Origin: JAABQT01 sp041488375 | Lineage (GTDB): Bacteria; Pseudomonadota; Gammaproteobacteria; Burkholderiales; SG8-39 | Assembly (NCBI GenBank): GCA_041488375.1 | Contig: JBGPPD010000185.1 | Location: 1 to 5,840 of the forward strand | Reading direction: 5' to 3' | DNA: 5,840 bases | Shown here: piece by piece, positions 1-4,936 of the stretch | Position numbering within the stretch: position 1 is the first letter of the stretch | Layout of the letters: each line of letters opens with the position of its first letter | The notes under the pieces: generated by a model | Told to the model about the DNA's origin: nothing | Databases searched by the model: none | The model's input: the letters and a program-made list of their open reading frames with translations, nothing else | Program-made: the position numbers and the translations under genes

Positions 1-2
1 GG

Positions 3-203
3 GACACCGCCACGCCTCACGGCATGCGCCACCCGCTCTCGGACGCGACCATCCAGGACCTGCGCCAGTGCCTCGCGCTCATCAGCGCGCGCGAGCGCGA
101 GCTCGCGCAGGCCGCGGGCCGGCCGGCCGGCGCCCGGCCGCGCTACGCCGACGAGCCGTCGCGCAAGCAAACGCCGATCCGCTTCCACAAGAAGAAACCC
201 TGA
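3..203 (+). CDS. C-terminal part of an unrecognised protein (5' end outside window)
   Basis: An open frame enters from the left edge and ends at TGA 201-203, giving 66 visible residues. I do not recognise the family. The visible part has a likely helix (SDATIQDLRQCLALISARER, about residues 13-32), then an Ala/Gly/Arg/Pro-rich linker, and a basic tail ending FHKKKP, which could contact nucleic acid or simply be disordered. Its stop overlaps the start of the next gene (TGATG), so the two are probably translationally coupled and in one operon. The frame is preferred over the overlapping frame that starts at 68 because it ends exactly at the S24 gene start. It could be a small regulatory or DNA-binding protein, but the sequence does not decide this. 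Confidence 0.6.
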   Translation, partial: DTATPHGMRHPLSDATIQDLRQCLALISARERELAQAAGRPAGARPRYADEPSRKQTPIRFHKKKP

Positions 204-517
204 TGGCCCAGGAAAGCTGCAGCGCGCTCGAACCCTACGCCTTGCGCGTAGTGGGCGACAGCATGGAACCCGAGTTCGCCGACGGCTGCGTCATCATCAT
301 CGACCCGGGCCACGCGCCGCGCGACGGCTCCTACGTGGTGGTGGAGTTCGCGGGCGACGTCTTCTTCCGCCAGCTGGTGTTCGACGGCGAGCGCCGGTTC
401 CTCAAGCCCCTCAATCCGAAATACGGCGGCTTCGAGCTCACGCCGCCCTACACCATCCGCGGCGGAGTGGTGCAGCGCGCCGGCCGCCGGCGCTCGCAGC
501 GCAAGCACTACGATTAG
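203..517 (+). CDS. S24 (LexA/UmuD-like) peptidase-fold protein without DNA-binding domain
   Basis: A 104-residue protein that is almost entirely an S24/LexA C-terminal domain. The nucleophile motif is VVGDSMEP, with Ser20, followed by the usual strand pattern (DGCVIIIDPG, then DGSYVVVEF) and LKPLNPKY near residues 67-74, which matches the LLPENSEF region of LexA. LexA and UmuD use a Ser/Lys dyad. At the position that aligns by eye with the LexA lysine (VTVKRL), this protein has VFFRQL, placing Arg56 there. My memory is that a short-form subfamily shares this arginine, so it may be normal for the group. There is no N-terminal helix-turn-helix, so it is not a LexA or CI repressor by itself; it may dimerise, bind a partner, or be a degenerate peptidase. 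The ATG at 203 overlaps the upstream stop. A start at 68 in the same frame would add only low-complexity Arg/Ala sequence and overlap the upstream gene, so it was not used. Confidence 0.85.
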   Translation: MAQESCSALEPYALRVVGDSMEPEFADGCVIIIDPGHAPRDGSYVVVEFAGDVFFRQLVFDGERRFLKPLNPKYGGFELTPPYTIRGGVVQRAGRRRSQRKHYD

Positions 518-530
518 GTGCGCCCCGCGC

Positions 531-576
531 CTAGAGTTTCTTCCCTAGGAAGCCCGCTCCACTGGATCTTCGGCAT
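531..576 (-). pseudogene. Relic of the 80-residue toxin-like gene, internal 197-bp deletion
   Basis: The relic retains the start region of the intact gene (ATG at 576-574, reading MPKIQWSGLP) joined directly to its last few codons and TAG stop (531-546). Compared with the intact copy at 4374-4616, the bases equivalent to 4390-4586 are missing, a loss of exactly 197 bp. Because 197 is not a multiple of three, the two ends are out of frame and no normal product can be made. One base difference in the tail (542 versus 4385) would change Glu to Lys in the last four residues. The relic lies just downstream of the S24 gene on the opposite strand. Confidence 0.85.
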
Positions 577-644
577 CACTCGCCGAAGGTTATGCGGGCG
601 AGCTCTTCCTTGAGACGCTTCTGCTCCTCGGGGTCGCGGGAGCG
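547..644 (+). repeat. Direct repeat, left copy (toxin-antitoxin junction sequence)
   Basis: These 98 bases match 4587-4684 at 95 positions, in the same orientation and offset by exactly 4040 bp. Differences are at 553 (C/A), 582 (G/A) and 603 (C/T). A further matching block at 529-546 corresponds to 4372-4389 with one mismatch; it is separated from the core by the 197-bp deletion. Similarity stops abruptly after 644, 13 bp before the stop codon of the flavoprotein gene. The repeat covers the start of the toxin-like gene and the end of the antitoxin-like gene. Confidence 0.95.
576..644 (-). pseudogene. 3' remnant of the ribbon-helix-helix antitoxin-like gene
   Basis: Reading on the minus strand, these bases encode the last 22 residues of the intact antitoxin-like protein (from SRDPEEQKRL to the terminal ITFGE) followed by TGA at 578-576. 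The encoded residues are identical to those of the intact copy; the two base differences (582 and 603) are silent. Upstream of 644 the similarity ends, and the extended frame meets a TAG at 659-657 (also the flavoprotein stop) with no start codon between. The DNA-binding half is therefore absent and no functional protein is expected. Confidence 0.85.
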
Positions 645-656
645 AGTTACGAAAAG

Positions 657-1790
657 CTATAGCCCGAACCACCGCCCCCGGCGGCTGGAGCCGAAGCGCT
701 GCTTCTCGCCGACCAGGGCAACGGAAGGCTCGATGAAGCTCCCCGTGGGCACCGGCCCCGAAAGAAAGTCCACGTCCGCGCGCCCGACGCGGCCTCCCCC
801 GAACTCGACGTAGCAGGTACCCGCCCCGGCGTAAGCCGCGGGTTGTTCGCCGCCCCGCGCTTGCGCCAGTAACGCGGCGGCGACGACGCGCGCGGCCGCT
901 TCGGAGAACGTACCTGCCTTGGCCGTTCCGACACTCGTCACGTCGCCGATTGCATACACGCCGGGGAACCGCGTCTTGAGGTTCTTCGGGTCGACGGGAA
1001 TCCAGCCGTTCTCCGTCAGGCCGCTCGCCGCGACCACGTCCGGGACGCGGTGCTTCGGGATGCCGAGGAACAGGTCATAGGGCATCTCGCTCTCATCGTC
1101 CAGAATGGCGACGCGGCGCGCCGGGTCGAGGGCGCACACGCGCCGATTGGGGACAAAGGCGATCCCCCGCTCGGCGAAAGCGGCGAGCAACGCCTTCGAA
1201 GCCGCCGGCGACGGAGGAATCGGAGCACCGAAAGGGATGACAACGCTGATCCTGCAGGCGTCGCGCACACCCCGGGCGGTGAGATGGTCGTGCAGCAGCA
1301 ACGCGGCTTCGCTCGCCGCGGGCGGGCACTTGAACGGTGCCGAGGTCACGCCGACGATCGCGTGGCCCGACGAGAAGGCGGGGAGCACCTCCCGCAGGCG
1401 CTCGGCGCCGGCAAGGGAGTAGAACTCGTTGCCGCCTTCGACGAGGCCCGGTGTGGCAGCCAGATCGTAGTCGGCGCCCAGGGCGACGACCAGCACATCG
1501 GCCTCATGGGTCCCGCGGTTGGTCGTCACGCGCCGCGCTTGCGGGTCGATTGCAGTGATGGTTTCCCGACGAAAGACCACACCAGGCCTCACGATGTTGC
1601 CGTACGCGAGGCGGACGGCGTCGGGTGTCTCACGGCCGAACATGACGTCGAGCTTCGAGGAGCCGAAGAAAAAGGAGTCGTTCCTGTCGATCAGGGTGAG
1701 GTCGAGGCGATCGCCGAGCGCCTCGGAGAGCATCGTGGCGAGCTCGAGTCCGCCGAAGCCCGCACCCAGGACGACGATTCGTTGTTTCAT
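657..1790 (-). CDS. FAD/NAD(P)-dependent oxidoreductase, flavocytochrome c sulfide dehydrogenase/SQR-like
   Basis: A 377-residue flavoprotein of the disulfide-reductase fold. It opens at once with the FAD-binding motif VVLGAGFGGLE (residues 6-16) and has the second FAD signature YAIGDVTSV near 279-287. Cys155 lies in PFKCPPAASEAAL, the motif around the first redox cysteine of the flavocytochrome c sulfide dehydrogenase/SQR family. Cys326 in GTCYVEF sits where that family has its second redox cysteine (TCY). This suggests a thiol-active flavoenzyme that oxidises sulfide, a persulfide or another small thiol. There is no signal peptide and no cytochrome partner, so it is probably cytoplasmic and not a classical FccAB enzyme. 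ATG 1790-1788 was chosen because of the strong GAGGAG site about 8 bp upstream and the family start; the longer frame upstream is only a shadow of the cupin gene. The start overlaps the cupin stop (ATGA), making it last in the operon. The substrate is inferred only at family level. Confidence 0.88.
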   Translation of the reverse strand: MKQRIVVLGAGFGGLELATMLSEALGDRLDLTLIDRNDSFFFGSSKLDVMFGRETPDAVRLAYGNIVRPGVVFRRETITAIDPQARRVTTNRGTHEADVLVVALGADYDLAATPGLVEGGNEFYSLAGAERLREVLPAFSSGHAIVGVTSAPFKCPPAASEAALLLHDHLTARGVRDACRISVVIPFGAPIPPSPAASKALLAAFAERGIAFVPNRRVCALDPARRVAILDDESEMPYDLFLGIPKHRVPDVVAASGLTENGWIPVDPKNLKTRFPGVYAIGDVTSVGTAKAGTFSEAAARVVAAALLAQARGGEQPAAYAGAGTCYVEFGGGRVGRADVDFLSGPVPTGSFIEPSVALVGEKQRFGSSRRGRWFGL

Positions 1791-2467
1791 GGCTCGTCTC
1801 CTCGCGCGGCGGCGAGGTGGCCGGTCTTCACGTAGATCTGCGCGCCGTCGGGCCCGGCGAACGGGTCGTGTGCCGACAGGTGCGGGCTGCGCAGCCAGCT
1901 GCCCCTGGGGTACGTGCCGTGCTCGTCCTCGAACACGCCATCGAGCACGAGGATCTCCTCGCCGCCCCAGTGCTGATGCGGCATGAACCTGGTCGAGGGC
2001 GCCCATCGCACCAGCGCGACGTGCTCGGGGCCGTGCTCGTGGAGCGGCAGCACGGTCAGGCCGGGCACCAGGCCCTCGCGCCAGCGCGCCGCGCGGGTGT
2101 CGATCACCACGCGCCGGGTATCGGCCGAGGCGAACTGGTTCAGCTTGACGAACAGCACCGCGCCGCCGGGACCGGCCCACGGCGCGTGCGCCGTTCCGGC
2201 CGGGTTGCGCACGTAGGTGCCCTCCGGATAGTCGCCGGCCTCGTCGTGAAGGCTGCCGGCGAGCACGAGGAATTCCTCGCCGCCGCCGTGGGCGTGCGCG
2301 CTCGACCGCGGCCCGGCCGCATAGCGCACGATCGATGTCTCGCGCGCGATCTCCCCGCCGATGCGATCCAGCATGGTGCGCTCGGACCCGGCCATCGGAG
2401 ACGGCCGCCACGCCTCGTCACCCGGACGCACCGCCTCGCGGCGCGCGAAGTCTGCTCGAAGCTCCAT
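1787..2467 (-). CDS. Double-cupin protein of the ChrR anti-sigma cupin type
   Basis: A 226-residue protein (from ATG 2467) built of two similar cupin domains. Domain 1 has the metal motif HAHGGGEEFLVL with His58, His60 and Glu64, and a later His94 (GTAH). Domain 2 repeats it as HQHWGGEEILVL with His164, His166 and Glu170, and His200 (LSAH). All eight expected metal ligands are present, so both sites could bind Zn or Fe. The family includes the C-terminal domain of ChrR, which senses singlet oxygen, but the N-terminal anti-sigma domain is missing here, so this is a stand-alone metal cupin: an enzyme (dioxygenase or isomerase) or a sensor. ATG 2467 fits the usual family start (MELRADF) with GGGGA about 7 bp before. 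An alternative ATG at 2491, overlapping the upstream stop as ATGA and preceded closely by GGAAGGG, would add eight residues. Its stop overlaps the flavoprotein start, suggesting coupled translation. Confidence 0.88.
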   Translation of the reverse strand: MELRADFARREAVRPGDEAWRPSPMAGSERTMLDRIGGEIARETSIVRYAAGPRSSAHAHGGGEEFLVLAGSLHDEAGDYPEGTYVRNPAGTAHAPWAGPGGAVLFVKLNQFASADTRRVVIDTRAARWREGLVPGLTVLPLHEHGPEHVALVRWAPSTRFMPHQHWGGEEILVLDGVFEDEHGTYPRGSWLRSPHLSAHDPFAGPDGAQIYVKTGHLAAARGDEP

Positions 2468-2487
2468 GGCGGCATCCCCGGTCAAGA

Positions 2488-2988
2488 TCATCCCTTCCGT
2501 TGCGCATCGCGGGCGGGCGGCCAGCCGAAGATCGACCGGTAGATCAGCGACGGAATGCAGATATCCGTCGTGCTCACGAGAAGCACCACGAACGTGAGCA
2601 CGCCGCCGAGCGCGTAGCCGGCGACTGCGTGTCCGGCGGAAAACGCCCAAACCGTGACCAGCAGGAATACGGCGCCCATACCGCAACCGACACGCGTCGG
2701 CACGCCGCGCCTGGGGAGCCGGCCGGTCCCGGTGAGGTGGCGGATACCGTAGTTGTAGATGAGGTCGAAGGGGTGCACGGGCGACGCTGCCGCAACCGCC
2801 GCGATCGCCGCGAGCATGAGGAGGATGGTGGGCGACGCCAGGACGGTCCCCAGGCCGCCGAGCAAAGCGCACAGGCCAAACGTCAGGCGCAACCAGGGTG
2901 CGACGGGCGCCAGCTCCTGCGCGTCGACGGTGTCGAACCCCTGAATGTCCAGGAGACGGTGCGTCCGCGGTGTCAAGGTCTGTCTCAT
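2488..2988 (-). CDS. DUF4395-like integral membrane protein
   Basis: A 166-residue protein with about four hydrophobic segments: near residues 33-52, 54-70, 99-118 and 121-140. The loop between the second and third pairs carries HPFDLIYNYGIRHLTG followed by a basic stretch (GRLPRRGVPTR), which should face the cytoplasm. The layout resembles the DUF4395 family of small inner-membrane proteins of unknown role, some of which I recall near rhodanese or thioredoxin-type genes. Cys40, Cys102 and Cys144 lie in or next to membrane segments and could be redox-active or metal-binding, but this is not shown. ATG 2988 was chosen because AGGAG lies 7 bp upstream; the open frame continues to 3063 only through an Arg-rich stretch that includes the intergenic hairpin. 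Its end meets the cupin start region, so it is the second gene of the operon. Confidence 0.8.
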   Translation of the reverse strand: MRQTLTPRTHRLLDIQGFDTVDAQELAPVAPWLRLTFGLCALLGGLGTVLASPTILLMLAAIAAVAAASPVHPFDLIYNYGIRHLTGTGRLPRRGVPTRVGCGMGAVFLLVTVWAFSAGHAVAGYALGGVLTFVVLLVSTTDICIPSLIYRSIFGWPPARDAQRKG

Positions 2989-3019
2989 ATCGACGCTCCT
3001 TTCGTAAGCGCTGCGTGAA

Positions 3020-3051
3020 ACGTCGAGCCGCCGACGCCGGCGGCTCGACGT
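3020..3051 (-). promoter_or_regulatory. Strong intergenic hairpin (13-bp stem, 6-nt loop)
   Basis: The arms 3020-3032 (ACGTCGAGCCGCC) and 3039-3051 are perfectly complementary around the loop 3033-3038. The hairpin sits 9 bp after the ABM-like gene stop and about 30 bp before the DUF4395 start. On the minus-strand transcript it is followed by only a weak U stretch (UUUC), so it is a poor classical terminator. A partial terminator, RNA-processing stop or mRNA-stabilising element that would make the first gene more abundant than the next three is more likely. Confidence 0.7.
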
Positions 3052-3059
3052 GCGCGGCA

Positions 3060-3341
3060 TCACGCCGCGTTGTAGATCCGGACGTCCGGGGAGGCGTCGA
3101 GCAGCGGCTTGAGCGCGCCGACGACGTCGGCGGTGAAGAGCTCGGTCTTCAGGTAGGCATTCGCGTGCTCCGGCGTGTCGAAGCCGTGCAGCACCTGGAC
3201 ATCGTCGTCGCGGACGAGCAGCTCCTTCGACTTCGCACCGGCGATCGTCTTGAGAAACGGCGCCTTGTAGCGCTGGTAGACCCCGGCGGCCGCAGGCCGG
3301 TTGGCGGGAGCGATGTTCAGGGTGATTTCCAGATAAACCAT
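3060..3341 (-). CDS. Small ABM-superfamily-like protein (putative quinol/antibiotic monooxygenase fold)
   Basis: A 93-residue protein starting MVYLEITLNI and ending PDVRIYNAA. The size, the beta-strand start, the middle strands (KELLVRDDDVQVLHGFDTPE) and the helix HANAYLKTELF fit a dimeric alpha/beta-barrel (ABM) protein, in which a short domain oxidises a small quinol-like substrate or carries an unknown ligand. I see no specific catalytic residue set, so the enzymatic role is not established. ATG 3341 has AAGGAG 7 bp upstream; the longer frame to 3917 runs antisense through the LysR gene and is rejected. It is the first gene of the minus-strand operon, directly across a 154-bp gap from the LysR regulator, and so is the most likely direct target of that regulator. 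Confidence 0.7.
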   Translation of the reverse strand: MVYLEITLNIAPANRPAAAGVYQRYKAPFLKTIAGAKSKELLVRDDDVQVLHGFDTPEHANAYLKTELFTADVVGALKPLLDASPDVRIYNAA

Positions 3342-3495
3342 GGGCGTTCTCCTTCGTTTGGGTTGAAAGAACAACTGTGCGCCGTCAACATACGGCTTCG
3401 CCTTCATCCGCAGAAGATGGCTCGCGCGAATAGGTTCCATTCGCGCCGGTCGGACTGCGGCAGGTTGCGCGAGTACACTACGGCGGGAGCCGCGG
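3342..3495. promoter_or_regulatory. Divergent promoter region between LysR regulator and operon
   Basis: This 154-bp gap lies between two divergent starts and has no gene. It contains the inverted repeat listed separately. A -35-like TTGACG on the minus strand (3388-3383) points towards the ABM-like gene but has no convincing -10 at the right distance. On the plus strand TACACT (3474-3479) is a -10-like match 16 bp before the LysR ATG, again without a good -35. The regulator probably controls both directions from here, the usual LysR arrangement. Exact start sites cannot be assigned. Confidence 0.6.
3424..3446. promoter_or_regulatory. Perfect 8-7-8 inverted repeat, candidate LysR operator
   Basis: GCGCGAAT (3424-3431) and ATTCGCGC (3439-3446) are exact reverse complements separated by AGGTTCC. 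The site lies 49 bp before the LysR start and 82 bp before the divergent ABM-like start. Its position and symmetry suit a LysR-family recognition site, although the central spacing is T-N7-A rather than the textbook T-N11-A. Binding is inferred from location only. Confidence 0.6.
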
Positions 3496-4377
3496 ATGAC
3501 GCTGACCCAGCTAGAGCACGTCCTCGCCGCGCACGAGACCGGATCCTTCAGCCGCGCCGCACGCGCGTGCGGAATCACCCAGGCTGCGCTTTCGAACTCG
3601 GTCGCGAAGCTCGAGGAGGAGCTCGCAGACCGCATCTTCGCGCGCACCACGCGCCGCGTCGCGCTGACGCCGTTCGGGGAGAAGCTCCTGCCGGAGATCG
3701 CGCGGGTTCTCGGCGGGCGGGACGCAATCGTCGAGGCGGCGAAGGCCAGGCAGGCGCCGACCACGACCGTGCTCGGGCACTCTCCGCTGATCCCGTCGCA
3801 GCTCCTGACGCGGATCGTCGGCGCCGTTCGCGAGGCGGGTTTCGGCACGGAGATCCGCCTCGTCGAGGAGAACCTGTCGGATCTGCTGCAGCGGCTCGGC
3901 GAGCACACCATCGACATCGCGGTGCTGCCCGAGGCCGACTACGCGAGCGCCTTTCGCTCGGCGCCCGTGTTCGAGGAACCGCTCTTCTACGTGCCACGCC
4001 GCAGCATCAAGGCGAGGACCGCGCCCGCGGAGCTGAAGGAGCTGGGCGGCGACACGTTCGTGATGGTCCCCGACCGGTGCGGGCTCGCACGGCTCACGCG
4101 CGGCCTCTTCGCAGCCGCGAACCTCCCGCTGAACACGTACCCCGGCGAGGCGATGGGCTATCACGTGCTTCAGGAGTGGGCCGCGCTGGACCTCGGCTCC
4201 GCGATCCTGCCCGCCTCGCGGCTGACGAGCGACGTCCGGGCCGTCCCGCTCATGCGTGCGCCGCGCACGCCGGCGACGGTGACCTACCGGGTCGTCTGGC
4301 ACAGGGAGTACAGGCGCGGCAAGGAGCTCGCCGCGCTCTTTCGGTCCTACCGGCCGGTCAGAGGCAACATTGCCTAG
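3496..4377 (+). CDS. LysR-family transcriptional regulator
   Basis: A 293-residue protein of normal LysR length. Residues 1-60 form the winged helix-turn-helix (MTLTQLEHVLAAHETGSFSR, then AARACGITQAALSNSVAKLE, then the wing ending RVALTPFGEKLL). Residues about 90-290 form the two-lobed ligand-binding domain. Cys195 in VPDRCGLARL lies at the start of the second lobe, close to the position that holds the peroxidatic Cys199 in OxyR, but the partner Cys208 has no equivalent, so classical OxyR disulfide chemistry is not expected. Cys25 in the helix-turn-helix is the only other cysteine. ATG 3496 is preceded by GGGAG at about 6 bp. It is transcribed away from the ABM-cupin-flavoprotein operon and probably regulates it. 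Its TAG stop overlaps the stop of the convergent toxin-like gene within the palindrome CTAG (4374-4377). The effector is unknown; oxidants, electrophiles or a phenolic compound are all possible. Confidence 0.92.
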   Translation: MTLTQLEHVLAAHETGSFSRAARACGITQAALSNSVAKLEEELADRIFARTTRRVALTPFGEKLLPEIARVLGGRDAIVEAAKARQAPTTTVLGHSPLIPSQLLTRIVGAVREAGFGTEIRLVEENLSDLLQRLGEHTIDIAVLPEADYASAFRSAPVFEEPLFYVPRRSIKARTAPAELKELGGDTFVMVPDRCGLARLTRGLFAAANLPLNTYPGEAMGYHVLQEWAALDLGSAILPASRLTSDVRAVPLMRAPRTPATVTYRVVWHREYRRGKELAALFRSYRPVRGNIA

Positions 4378-4616
4378 AGTTTCTCCCCTTTGGCAGGCTG
4401 GCCTCGGAGCAGAAACGTCTTCGGAAATTGTCCTTCGCCGCAGATCTTGAAGGAGCCGAAGTCCTTGTACCAGGGTCCATCCGGCGCATCGGGTTCAGAC
4501 TCCCTCCACGCCTTCAGTTGGTAGAGGTCCTCGGCGCTGATCTTGCGCTCGCGCAGCCTCTCGAATAAATGGTCGCGAAGCGCCGGAGGAAGACCGCTCC
4601 ACTGGATCTTCGGCAT
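4374..4616 (-). CDS. 80-residue protein of unknown function, toxin-like partner of RHH protein
   Basis: A small protein encoded directly after an RHH gene; the two overlap by one base (TGATG at 4618-4614). It begins MPKIQWSGLPPALRDHLFER, has a predicted helix-turn-helix-like middle (LRERKISAEDLYQLKAWRES), then a compact segment with GPWYKDFGSFKICGEGQFPK and a basic tail ending GEKL. I do not recognise a named toxin family such as RelE, PIN, MazF or BrnT. The order antitoxin then second protein, the overlap and the size fit an unnamed type II toxin-antitoxin pair, but a DNA-binding co-regulator or accessory protein is also possible. The most distinctive part is the WYKDFGSFKICGEG block with its aromatic, lysine and single cysteine residues. 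ATG 4616 is preferred; a GTG at 4619 would add one residue. A dead copy lies at 531-576. Confidence 0.72.
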   Translation of the reverse strand: MPKIQWSGLPPALRDHLFERLRERKISAEDLYQLKAWRESEPDAPDGPWYKDFGSFKICGEGQFPKTFLLRGQPAKGEKL

Positions 4617-4684
4617 CACTCACCGAAGGTTATGCGGGCGAGTTCTTCCTTGAGACGCTTCTGCTCCTCGGGGTCGCGGGAGCG
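4587..4684 (+). repeat. Direct repeat, right copy (within intact toxin-antitoxin-like genes)
   Basis: This is the partner of 547-644, with 95 of 98 bases identical and the same orientation. It covers the first ten codons of the toxin-like gene and the last 22 codons plus stop of the antitoxin-like gene, both intact here. To its left, the matching block 4372-4389 also has its counterpart at 529-546. Similarity ends after 4684, inside the antitoxin gene. Confidence 0.95.
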
Positions 4685-4873
4685 CGAGAGCCGGTCGGCG
4701 CATTCGAAGAAGCGCTTCTTTTCCTGCTCCCGGGCATCCAGCCCGGACTCGATAAGATCGGCGATGATGCGGCTGGTGCTCGCCTTGCTCGATTGCGCCA
4801 GCGATTTCACCCGGCGAGCGACATGCGCGGGAAGACTGACGCTTTGACGGACGGGCTTATTCGCGATCGACAT
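4616..4873 (-). CDS. Ribbon-helix-helix (CopG/Arc-type) antitoxin-like protein
   Basis: An 85-residue protein. Residues about 8-50 have the ribbon-helix-helix pattern: a beta-strand (VRQSVSLPAHV), helix A (ARRVKSLAQSS) and helix B (STSRIIADLIESGLDAREQE), as in CopG/Arc-type regulators that dimerise and bind DNA through the paired strands. The C-terminal half (FECADRLSRSRDPEEQKRLK and on to ITFGE) is charged and helical and would be the partner-binding part in an antitoxin. ATG 4873 gives the usual start before the strand. An in-frame GTG at 4891 would add six residues but would overlap the tandem promoter repeats. No good Shine-Dalgarno site is visible. It probably represses its own two-gene operon. 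Without its partner's identity the antitoxin role is an inference. Confidence 0.8.
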   Translation of the reverse strand: MSIANKPVRQSVSLPAHVARRVKSLAQSSKASTSRIIADLIESGLDAREQEKKRFFECADRLSRSRDPEEQKRLKEELARITFGE

Positions 4874-4886
4874 GGCGTGAGGATAC

Positions 4887-4909
4887 ACCACGTTGCACCA
4901 CGTTGCACC
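4887..4909 (-). promoter_or_regulatory. 10-bp tandem repeats, candidate autoregulatory operator
   Basis: The unit ACCACGTTGC (plus-strand reading) occurs twice in direct succession at 4887-4896 and 4897-4906, followed by a partial third (ACC). On the minus strand the repeats end about 14 bp before the antitoxin-like ATG and overlap the place where its promoter should lie; TATCCT (4887-4882) resembles a weak -10. RHH repressors often bind short repeated sites spaced one helical turn apart, and 10 bp is close to this. Binding is inferred. Confidence 0.6.
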
Positions 4910-4936
4910 TGGCGGACGACCAGCGCGCGCGAGTCC

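Noticed and set aside
1050..1835. A 261-residue plus-strand open frame opposite the flavoprotein gene
   Set aside because: It has no recognisable domain and is the antisense shadow of a well-supported gene.
657..2411. A 584-residue minus-strand open frame that would fuse extra N-terminal sequence to the flavoprotein
   Set aside because: The extra part is Arg/Ala-rich and antisense in character, lying over the cupin gene in another frame. A clear start with a strong ribosome site and the Rossmann motif occurs at 1790.
3060..3917. Long minus-strand frame ending in the ABM-like gene
   Set aside because: The upstream two-thirds is antisense to LysR. ATG 3341 has a good ribosome binding site and gives a normal family length.
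2898..4568. A 556-residue plus-strand open frame across LysR
   Set aside because: It is low-complexity Arg/Ala/Gly sequence in the +2 frame of the LysR gene; high GC removes stop codons. The LysR frame has clear domains.
529..4684. Classical transposon or integron bounded by inverted repeats
   Set aside because: The bounding copies are direct repeats made of coding sequence, and no transposase, integrase or attC-like site is present.
4887..4909. Start of a CRISPR array, given the Cas6-like gene nearby
   Set aside because: The units are only 10 bp, directly adjacent with no spacers, and there are just over two of them.
4910..4936. Terminator after the TusE-like gene
   Set aside because: Only a 4-bp stem (CTGG/CCAG) can form and there is no T tract, so it cannot be supported.
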